A DNA stretch of 50,354 nt from Gammaproteobacteria bacterium (GTDB lineage Bacteria; Pseudomonadota; Gammaproteobacteria; Steroidobacterales; Woeseiaceae), in the NCBI GenBank assembly GCA_029863305.1, contig JAOTVR010000018.1, forward strand, positions 1-50,354, given 5' to 3'. Position 1 is the stretch's first letter. Each line of letters begins with the position of its first letter. Made by a program: the position numbers and the translations under genes. The notes under the pieces were generated by a model that did no database searches, was not told the DNA's origin, and worked only from the letters and a program-made list of their open reading frames with translations. Shown one piece after another: positions 33,238 to 40,817 of this stretch.

Positions 33238-34253
33238 TTCGAATCAGTCCCGCGACCAAACACCCGCGGTTGCGTGTAGCGATCAATCAGCGGGGTTGCC
33301 GCATTCATCAACAGGATCGCGTACATAACACCTTCGGGCAGGCCGCCGAACACGCGAATCAACATGACGAGGACACCGACACCGATGCCGAAGATCCACG
33401 CTCCGCGTGGTGTGACCGGTGAGGTAACCGGATCGGTTGCCATGTAGATCGCCCCGAGTAACAAACCGCCCGAGAAGACCGAAAACAAGGGCGAGGGGAA
33501 ACGCACCGCATCAACGAGGCTCAAGATAGCGGAGAAGATCAGCACACTGAGCAGGATGCTTGCCGGTATGCGCCAGTCGAGGTCCCGCCTGAGCCAAAGA
33601 TAAACGCCGCCGAGCAACAGCAAAAGGCCGCTGGTTTCCCCGAGCGATCCGCTGATCTTGCCAAACATCAGGTTTGTGAGCGGCGTAACTTCCTGCTCGA
33701 ATTTCATCATGCCGAGCGGGGTTGCGGCGGTGACGCCGTCGACGGGTGCCTGCATGAATGGCAGTGCGAGATTGCCCGCGTAGACTTGGAAGAAGCCGCC
33801 GTCACTGACCGCTGGCACCCAGGTGGTCATCGCGATCGGAAATGTCGCGAGCAGAAAGGCACGGCCGAGCAGGGCCGGATTGAACAGGTTATGACCGAGG
33901 CCGCCCCAGATCACCTTGCCGAGGGCGATGCCGACGAAGCCTCCAAGAAATGCCATCCACAACGGCAGGCCGGGGGGCAAGGTGAGACCAAGTAACAGTC
34001 CCGTCAGTATGCCGCTGGCGTCTCGAAGCGACTCGCCGCGAGCTTCCTGGCTCGCAAACAGCCACTCCGCCATAACCGCGCCGGCAATGCAGGCGCCAAG
34101 AATCAGGGCCGCGCTGAGACCGAAGAACCACATCGATGCGGCCGTCGCTGGCGCCAAGGCATACAACACGTCACGCATCGCCTTCGGCGTGGTCATCCCC
34201 TGGCGCAGCAGTGGCGCATGGAACAGCAACAGATCCGGGTCGGTTTTCTTCAC
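33234..34253 (-). CDS. rnfD: Rnf electron transport complex subunit D (covalent FMN)
   Basis: A protein of 339 residues starting at GTG 34253 (VKKTDPDLLLFHAPLL), which overlaps the rnfC stop as GTGA. A longer frame to 34352 would run back into rnfC. It has nine or ten membrane helices. 'DGVTAATPLGMMK' holds the threonine for covalent FMN, a slight variant (AAT) of the usual GAT. 'HNLFNPALLGRAFLL' and 'ATDPVTSPVTPRG' are family hallmarks. It passes electrons within the membrane and is implicated in ion translocation. Confidence 0.94.
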   Translation of the reverse strand: MKKTDPDLLLFHAPLLRQGMTTPKAMRDVLYALAPATAASMWFFGLSAALILGACIAGAVMAEWLFASQEARGESLRDASGILTGLLLGLTLPPGLPLWMAFLGGFVGIALGKVIWGGLGHNLFNPALLGRAFLLATFPIAMTTWVPAVSDGGFFQVYAGNLALPFMQAPVDGVTAATPLGMMKFEQEVTPLTNLMFGKISGSLGETSGLLLLLGGVYLWLRRDLDWRIPASILLSVLIFSAILSLVDAVRFPSPLFSVFSGGLLLGAIYMATDPVTSPVTPRGAWIFGIGVGVLVMLIRVFGGLPEGVMYAILLMNAATPLIDRYTQPRVFGRGTDSK

Positions 34254-35590
34254 GCGTCGGGCTCCTTGCGGCGTGCAAGGTCGTCTTTTGCCGTGCGAAT
34301 GAGCTGCACGATCGGGATATTCGACGGGCAGGCAAACGTGCAGCAACCACATTCGACGCAGTCAAAGACGTGGTACGCCCGCATCTCATCGAACATGCGC
34401 GACTTGGACAAACGCGCCAGTCGCGATGGGTTCAGGAAGTACGGGCAGGCTTCGAGGCATCGGCCACAGGAAATGCAGGGGTACTCCTTGCGCCTGGCCG
34501 TCTGCTCCTCGGTAAACACGAGGACACCCGAGCAGCCTTTCAAAATTGGCACATCGAGGCTGGCGATGGGGCGACCCATCATAGGCCCGCCCATGATGAT
34601 CTCCCGGCTGCCCGGCTTGAGGCCACCGCAGAATTTGACGACGTCCCGAACAGGTGTCCCGAGCGGCACAATCAGGTTGGCAGGGTAGCTTACGCCCGGA
34701 CCCGCCACGGTCACGACACGTTCAATCAGCGGCATGCCGCGCAGGAAGTAGTCTGCGATCGCGACGATAGTGCCGACGTTGTTGACGTTCACCTCGACAT
34801 CGCGCGGTAACAGCCCGGCAGGCACTTCCTTGCCGAAGACGCTCTTGATCATCATCTTTTCGGCGCCCTGCGGATACTTGACCTTGAGCGGGACGACACG
34901 CACCGGGTCACCCGGCCGGATATGATTGCGAATGATCTCGATTGCGTCGGGCTTGTTCATCTCGACGCCGATGACGGTTTCTTCGGCACCGAGCTTTTGC
35001 CGCACGATCTCGGCGCCTTCGAGCAGCGCTTCGGGCCGCTCTACCATCAGCCGGTGATCGGTAGTCAGGTAGGGTTCGCACTCCGCACCGTTGATCAGCA
35101 AATGCCGGATCCTGATGCCGTCGGGCACCGAGAGTTTCACATGAGCAGGAAACGCCGCACCGCCCATGCCGACGATGCCGGCGATCTGTACGGCTTCGAT
35201 GAATTCCTCGAGCGTCAGAGACTGCCAGTCCACAGCGGCGCTGGCGTCGACCTGCTGGGTCGCGAACGGATCTGCTTCGATCGCGATCGCGGGCGCAAAC
35301 CGTCCGTCGACACCGCGATAGTCTCCGACCTCCCTGACCGTGCCGGTGACAGGACTGTGCAGGCCTGTGGATACGAAGCCGCCCGGTTTTGCAATCAGCT
35401 GACCGCGTTGAACACGCTCTCCGGCTGCAACGATAGCTTTGGCTGGCACGCCGATATGTTGTCCGAGGGGCATGACGTAGTGCTTGCCGAAGGGCACGCG
35501 CTGGATTGGCAAGTCTGCGGTCTGCTGCTTGTGATGAGCCGGATGCACTCCGTGCTCGAAGTTGCGGCGCAGGAAGCGGAGAGCTTTCAT
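34250..35590 (-). CDS. rnfC: Rnf electron transport complex subunit C (NADH/FMN and 2x 4Fe-4S)
   Basis: A protein of 446 residues starting MKALRFLRRNFEHGVHP at 35590, five bases after the preceding stop. The Rossmann-like part has 'GIVGMGGAAFPAHVKL' and 'INGAECEPYLTTDHRLM', the NADH/FMN-binding signature. Two 4Fe-4S motifs follow: 'CISCGRCLEACP' and 'CVECGCCTFACP'. At about 440 residues it is the short form, as in clostridial and Bacteroidetes Rnf, and lacks the long Ala/Lys-rich tail of enterobacterial RsxC (about 740 residues). It is the site of NAD+/NADH exchange on the cytosolic face. Confidence 0.96.
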   Translation of the reverse strand: MKALRFLRRNFEHGVHPAHHKQQTADLPIQRVPFGKHYVMPLGQHIGVPAKAIVAAGERVQRGQLIAKPGGFVSTGLHSPVTGTVREVGDYRGVDGRFAPAIAIEADPFATQQVDASAAVDWQSLTLEEFIEAVQIAGIVGMGGAAFPAHVKLSVPDGIRIRHLLINGAECEPYLTTDHRLMVERPEALLEGAEIVRQKLGAEETVIGVEMNKPDAIEIIRNHIRPGDPVRVVPLKVKYPQGAEKMMIKSVFGKEVPAGLLPRDVEVNVNNVGTIVAIADYFLRGMPLIERVVTVAGPGVSYPANLIVPLGTPVRDVVKFCGGLKPGSREIIMGGPMMGRPIASLDVPILKGCSGVLVFTEEQTARRKEYPCISCGRCLEACPYFLNPSRLARLSKSRMFDEMRAYHVFDCVECGCCTFACPSNIPIVQLIRTAKDDLARRKEPDA

Positions 35591-35595
35591 CGCTG

Positions 35596-38500
35596 TCAGT
35601 CCCGCTTCTGCGATGCCAGCTGCAGCAGGCGGCTGCGGATCTTGCTCGCAATCTCGGCCTGTGTCTTCTCCTGGATTTGCCGGATCTCTGCAGCGGATGC
35701 TTGTTTCTGAGCATCGAGCGCGGCCTGGTGCTCGTCGGCGAGCTGCGCACGGATTTCCTGCTCGAGTCGCTCGGTAAACGGTGTGACGATGCCGGCGAGC
35801 TCCTGCAGCGTGCGCCAGTTCGCGAGACACTGGTCGGCAGTATCCGCAAGCACCTGCGAAACAGCGTAACGTTTCTCTTCTTCATCATCGCCAGTCGCGA
35901 TATACGGCGTCTTGCCCTTGCGACCCTTCGCGTCCAGTTGCAGCCACTCGTCGAACGGCGTGGGTGCCGCCGCTTCTGCGGTCAGTGGCTTGAATGCCGA
36001 GGCAAATCGTTCTTGTCCGAGCGCCCAGTCGGCCAGCGTCAGAAGTCGTTCCCCGTCCTGGCCCGGCGCGAGCGTGTCGCCCGATGCGGGGTTGCCGTCA
36101 AGGCTTATGCGCAACCCGAATACACCCTCGGCGTTGGGGTCATAACGGAACAAGGGTAATGCGCGGCTCGCGACCGCGAGTCGCGCCTGGGCAATCGTTT
36201 GCCCGCTCGGGAAGCCATGTCTCGACGGACTCGGGGCGTAGACCTGGATCAGGGCGGGGCCCTCATAGCGCAGTGCCTGCAGCATGCTCTCGCCGAGGTG
36301 CACGGGATCGGCGATCGATGTCTGTGCAACAAACGCGTTGCGTTGCGCCAACGCCAGTAGCGCGAGATGTCCTCGTGGGTTGTTGCGGCGCACCTGGCGA
36401 TCCCCGACGTCCAGCTCACTGAGAACCAGCACCTTGACCGGCAGACCCGAATTCAGCAGCCAGATTAGCTGGCTCAGCCCCTGCCCGGCGAGCATCTCGT
36501 CGCTGCCGAGCAGCACGAGCGGTGGACTGACGTCCAGCTCTTCGTCACTCAGATCCTTCCATTGCAGGCTCGCGAGCGCTTCGCGCTTCCAGTCGGCGCC
36601 GTCGGGCTGATCGATTTCAATGCGTGCGAGACGCAGCAGACGGATCAGTTCGGTAGTCTCGTCCAGGTGTCCCTCGACCAGCCCCGCAGCGAGCTGTGCG
36701 GCGTCACCGGTCATATCGACGAGTACCGGTGCCTGGAACGGATTATGCGGAAACGCGCCGGCCCAGGCGGCGGTGCTGCCGCCGGCGACGGTCAGGCCAT
36801 AACGGGCGCGGCCGAGACCATGTTTGCCCTCAACGAGGCGATGCTGTGCCGCTGTAATACGGTTGGACAGTTCGATCAGGCGAAGCAGATGGTCGGTATC
36901 AATCGAGTGGTCGCCGCTTGCATTGCCGACGCCCTCGGCCAGGTCCTTGAGATCGACGCGCGGACTCGTCGTGCGTTTCAGCTTCTCGGTGACCGCATCA
37001 AGATCTTCCACTGCCAGCGTGCTCGAGAGTGTTTCATTGATCAGCGCGGAGACTGACTCGCCCGCTTCGGCAAGTGATTTCGCAAAGCGTTGCACGATAG
37101 GTTGCTGATGGAACTCGGTCGCGGACAGGATCAGCCTGACCGCCATTTTCTCGCCAGAGCCGGCTTCCGCGGGATCGCCGCCAGCAAGAGCGAACTGGCA
37201 ATAGCGCGATAACAGGATGGCCGCCATCTTGCCGACATCAGGGTGTTCGGCAACGCGTTCGAGCGACTCCGATGGCGTGTCAGGGGTGGTCGAGAATACC
37301 GACCAAAGTTGGCGGGCTTGCTCGACCGAAACCGCGTCCTGACCGTTGATGAGCAGTGCTTCGGGCTCGCAAGCGCTGACACAGATACCGCAGGCCTTGC
37401 ACGCTTCCGGGTTGATCACGACTGACAGCAGTTCCGCGCTGTCTTTCTTTCGCGCCTCGGCAGCAGAGAAAAACGGTTCCGTGACGGCGACGGGCAAGGC
37501 ACCGAGCGCCGCAGTAATCTTCTCGACACCTTCCTGAATCGCCTGCTTGCGTTCTTCCGGAAGCGGCATCTTGTCGTTCAGCCAGGCATAGGCGTCTTCG
37601 AGCAGCTGGCCAAACGTCGGTGCCACCGCATCACTTTTCCTGGAGCTCGAGACAATGCGCGATGCCAGTTTTGATGCAATCTGGCGCACGGGCTCTGCGC
37701 CGGTGCGGCTTATGCCCGCGTCGATGAGAGCTGCGGGTGTCGATGCGACGACGCCGATCGCACTGTCCGGGCAGTGCGTCCAGCACTTGCCGCAGCCCGT
37801 GCACAGCGTCGGGTCGAAAGTCGGTAACGTGCCGCCTGCGTTGCTGGTGTCATTAAAGGTCGAGCTCAGCGGCGGCATCGTACCGGTGGCGAGAAACGGG
37901 TCCGCCGTCAGGCTATCCGTCCGGCCGTCACGGTAGAGCACGCCGGTCTGGTCCCAGAAGCGGGGCAGGCTCGCGAAATTGTCGTCGTTTCTGCCGAGAT
38001 GGCGGACCGCTGCCGGTGCCTCACCTTGCCAGCGATCCGGTGTGCCGGCCGCGGGGACGTTGTGGCTGTCGGCTTCGACAAGCTGTTCGAGGCCGGCCTG
38101 GAAATCGGCCATGATCTTGTCACTGCGATTTTCGTCGTCAGCGTCGATCAGGCTGTTGCGCGCGGCGATTATCCGGCGCGTCTTGTGGTCGAGCAGCCCG
38201 GTTTTGATCAGGACACCGAACAGTCCGCCAAGCAAGGCTTCCGTCCCCACGGCGTCGTTCTCCAGCGGCACGCGAAAGGTCCTCGCTTCGCTGCCGATGA
38301 CTATCTCACCGCGCACCACGTCGACCGTGACGTCGGCCACAAGGTCATCGCCGGGGTCGTGCAGGGTTTCATCGCCGCAGGTGAGCCAGTCGGTATCGGT
38401 AGCTGACCAGCGCTCCCATGTAAATCCAGGACGGGAGCGTACCCGTCCGCCTTCGAGTGCGTGGAGCAGCGCAGCGGTCGTGCCGAGGAGTCCAATGTCA

Positions 38501-39975
38501 CCTTTGCCACGGCGTATTGCGATCGTCAGCGAGTTCTTCGGATTCGGTACCGATGCGTCTTTTGCTGCACGGATGCCGGATTCGGCGGCGTTCGGATAGG
38601 CACGGCGCAGTGCGTCGAGCAGCACTGCGCGTTTGGGTTGCTCGCCGGACGTATCGTCGAAGGCCAGTCCCAGAAACAGCGGTGCTGTCAAATCTGTATC
38701 AGCACGCGTGCACAGCTCGACGAGGTCTGTAACCCGTAACGGCAAACCGCCAACACCGTAAACGACGGGGGAACAGCTCGCGGGTCGTTTGCCGCCGAGG
38801 CGATCCATGCTGGCGCGAAGTTCACGCGTCAGCGGTGGCTCAGCAGCCATCGCGGCATCGGTGCGTTCGAGCACGAACACGCGGTCTCGCCCCTCGAGTG
38901 CAGCGACGATGTCGGCGCCCGGGAACGGTCGCAGTGTGTGAATGCCGACGACGCCCACCTTGATCCTGTGTTGATTACGCAGGCAATCCGCAGCTACCCG
39001 CGCTGTTTCGACCGCGGCACCCTGTGCCACCAGTACGGTCTTCGCATCGTCAAGCCGGTAACGGGAAATCGTGTCGTAGTGTCTGCCGGTCTTGCGCGCG
39101 AAGAGTTCGAACGATGCGCGTAAAGAGTCTTCGACGAAAGCATCGAAGAACGGCCGGCGCGCCAACGCGCCGAGCGCGAAGCTCTCTTTTTCGAACAGGG
39201 CGCCGATGAGCACGGGTTCGTCGAGGTCGTGCCAGGCGGGAACGCGCCGGCGCATCTCACCGAACAACAGTTTTTGCGCCGCCGTCGGTGCCACTATTTG
39301 CTCACGTGCCGCGCCTATGAAACCGTTGACCTGGGCCGGCGACAGCAGCCGCACGTCCTGGACGGCAAGCGCGGTTTGTTCGCCGTCCATGAGAACCATG
39401 CCGGGCAGTAGCGATTCTTCGGCCACTCGCCTCGCGATGTAAGTGAAGTCGACAGCCTCTTGTACATTGCTGGCGAACAGCAGGAAGAAACCGGCATCCG
39501 CGCTCAGGTGAACCGTCTCGTGGCCGCTACCGAGAGCCGCACCGTGTGCTGCCGCCGCGCGTGTCGCGACGTGCAATACCAGCGGAGCGTGCTTGCCGGC
39601 GGCCGATATCAGGAGGTCCTGTGCCGCGCCGATATCAGTGCCGGACAGGAACGCGGTCGCGCGCCTGCCGGCCAGCGCCAGGCCGGTCGCTGCAGCGACG
39701 ATGCCGCGGGGCCCCTCGGTGGTTTGTGCCGAGAGTGCTTCGCCAAAGAGATTTGTGCCGCCCTGGTCGAGTTCATCCAGCCAGACGGCATCGGAGTCGG
39801 CGGATGGCAACGACCCGCCCAATACGGCGTGGCTGGCCATGCCTGCCTCTGACAATGCGACGGCGCTGTTGCCGTCGAGCACGCAATTCAGTCCCTCCTC
39901 GCGAATGTCAGACCCGGCCGGCGCACCGAACACGTCACGGTACCAGCGGATCGCGATGTTACGCAGACCGGCCAT
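35596..39975 (-). CDS. 1459-aa NifJ-like protein with degenerate active sites
   Basis: The protein follows the domain order of pyruvate:ferredoxin oxidoreductase (NifJ). A pyrimidine-binding-like domain and transketolase C-terminal-like domain lie at about 25-430 ('ADAGFFLLFASNVQEAVDFT', 'VGIHTLRPFPG'), and a gamma-like domain at about 480-620. A 2x 4Fe-4S region has CTGCGKCWTHCP near 725 and CKACGICVSACEP near 860, and a TPP-domain-like module lies at about 1050-1340. The YPITPSS motif, the NifJ proximal cluster (CAGCGE) and the GDGW...NT thiamine site are not recognisable. The C-terminus is a coiled coil preceded by 'NWRTLQELAGI', shared with the 819-aa protein. ATG 39975 overlaps the rnfB stop. 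Inferred role: structural or electron-wiring subunit. Confidence 0.7.
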   Translation of the reverse strand: MAGLRNIAIRWYRDVFGAPAGSDIREEGLNCVLDGNSAVALSEAGMASHAVLGGSLPSADSDAVWLDELDQGGTNLFGEALSAQTTEGPRGIVAAATGLALAGRRATAFLSGTDIGAAQDLLISAAGKHAPLVLHVATRAAAAHGAALGSGHETVHLSADAGFFLLFASNVQEAVDFTYIARRVAEESLLPGMVLMDGEQTALAVQDVRLLSPAQVNGFIGAAREQIVAPTAAQKLLFGEMRRRVPAWHDLDEPVLIGALFEKESFALGALARRPFFDAFVEDSLRASFELFARKTGRHYDTISRYRLDDAKTVLVAQGAAVETARVAADCLRNQHRIKVGVVGIHTLRPFPGADIVAALEGRDRVFVLERTDAAMAAEPPLTRELRASMDRLGGKRPASCSPVVYGVGGLPLRVTDLVELCTRADTDLTAPLFLGLAFDDTSGEQPKRAVLLDALRRAYPNAAESGIRAAKDASVPNPKNSLTIAIRRGKGDIGLLGTTAALLHALEGGRVRSRPGFTWERWSATDTDWLTCGDETLHDPGDDLVADVTVDVVRGEIVIGSEARTFRVPLENDAVGTEALLGGLFGVLIKTGLLDHKTRRIIAARNSLIDADDENRSDKIMADFQAGLEQLVEADSHNVPAAGTPDRWQGEAPAAVRHLGRNDDNFASLPRFWDQTGVLYRDGRTDSLTADPFLATGTMPPLSSTFNDTSNAGGTLPTFDPTLCTGCGKCWTHCPDSAIGVVASTPAALIDAGISRTGAEPVRQIASKLASRIVSSSRKSDAVAPTFGQLLEDAYAWLNDKMPLPEERKQAIQEGVEKITAALGALPVAVTEPFFSAAEARKKDSAELLSVVINPEACKACGICVSACEPEALLINGQDAVSVEQARQLWSVFSTTPDTPSESLERVAEHPDVGKMAAILLSRYCQFALAGGDPAEAGSGEKMAVRLILSATEFHQQPIVQRFAKSLAEAGESVSALINETLSSTLAVEDLDAVTEKLKRTTSPRVDLKDLAEGVGNASGDHSIDTDHLLRLIELSNRITAAQHRLVEGKHGLGRARYGLTVAGGSTAAWAGAFPHNPFQAPVLVDMTGDAAQLAAGLVEGHLDETTELIRLLRLARIEIDQPDGADWKREALASLQWKDLSDEELDVSPPLVLLGSDEMLAGQGLSQLIWLLNSGLPVKVLVLSELDVGDRQVRRNNPRGHLALLALAQRNAFVAQTSIADPVHLGESMLQALRYEGPALIQVYAPSPSRHGFPSGQTIAQARLAVASRALPLFRYDPNAEGVFGLRISLDGNPASGDTLAPGQDGERLLTLADWALGQERFASAFKPLTAEAAAPTPFDEWLQLDAKGRKGKTPYIATGDDEEEKRYAVSQVLADTADQCLANWRTLQELAGIVTPFTERLEQEIRAQLADEHQAALDAQKQASAAEIRQIQEKTQAEIASKIRSRLLQLASQKRD

Positions 39976-40817
39976 CAGGCTGTCCCCGCCTTTCTCGATT
40001 CCTGCTCCTGAAACTGTTCGCGCTCGAGCCAGACGATCGACCGTGTGGCACAACGAAAGGTCGCTTCCGGTCTTGCCTCGCCGCCGCTGGCGTAATTGAT
40101 AACGGGAAGGTTGCCTTGCATGGTGATCAGCCCGGGTGCCGCGTCCGCGACGCACTTGCCGCAAGCATCACAGGCGACCTTGCACAGTCGCGTTGCGGCC
40201 TCCCCGGCCAGCGGGATATTGCATTGCACATACAGCTTCTGATTGAGTGGCACGAGTTCGAACAGGTCCCTCGGGCAGGCTGCGACACAATCCGGGCAGG
40301 CGCGGCATTTCTCGGTGTCCACTTGCGGAAGGCCATTGGCGTTCATGTGGATAGCGTCGAATGTGCAGGCGGCCTCGCAATCCGCCAGCCCGAGGCAACC
40401 CCAGGCGCATCCTTTGCCACCGCCCGACACGATGTCCGCCGCGCGGCAGCCCTCGAAGCCCTGGTATTCAGCAATCTGGTGGGCCTGCAGGTGGCCGCCA
40501 TTGCAGCGCAAGCGGGCAACCAGCTTCTCGGCACGGCCCGCATCGACCTCGAGATACTCGGCAATCTGCTCGATGGCCTCATCGGTACTCACGGTGCACT
40601 GACCGGGATCGACTTCACCGGCCACCAGTTTTTCTGCGAACGGCAGGCATCCGGGCTGCCCGCAGGCGCCACAGTTGGTTCCGGGCAGCAAGTTATTCGT
40701 GGCCTCGATGCGAGGGTCTTCGTCGACCTTCAAAAAGCGCTGCGCGATCGCGAGAATCGCGCCGAAGAACAGGCCGATTCCTACCATTATGGCTGGCGCT
40801 ACGAGCAGACTGTTCAT
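39975..40817 (-). CDS. rnfB: Rnf electron transport complex subunit B (ferredoxin-type)
   Basis: A protein of 280 residues with one N-terminal helix ('LLVAPAIMVGIGLFFGAIL'). It carries the RnfB-specific cluster motif 'TNCGACGQPGCLPFA' and several further Cys motifs: 'CAWGCLGLADCEAAC', 'CRACPDCVAACP' and 'CKVACDACGKCV', for additional 4Fe-4S centres. The last CxxC group is followed by 'ADAAPG', lacking one expected Cys-Pro. RnfB is the entry port for electrons from reduced ferredoxin. The ATG shares one base with the stop of the 819-aa gene, and its own stop overlaps the start of the NifJ-like gene. This places it exactly between the two unusual large proteins. Confidence 0.95.
   Translation of the reverse strand: MNSLLVAPAIMVGIGLFFGAILAIAQRFLKVDEDPRIEATNNLLPGTNCGACGQPGCLPFAEKLVAGEVDPGQCTVSTDEAIEQIAEYLEVDAGRAEKLVARLRCNGGHLQAHQIAEYQGFEGCRAADIVSGGGKGCAWGCLGLADCEAACTFDAIHMNANGLPQVDTEKCRACPDCVAACPRDLFELVPLNQKLYVQCNIPLAGEAATRLCKVACDACGKCVADAAPGLITMQGNLPVINYASGGEARPEATFRCATRSIVWLEREQFQEQESRKAGTA

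Noticed and set aside
34251-34352. Longer N-terminus of RnfD starting at 34352
   Set aside because: It would overlap the ferredoxin motif region of rnfC and does not resemble RnfD; the GTG at 34253 gives the family start and a normal GTGA overlap.
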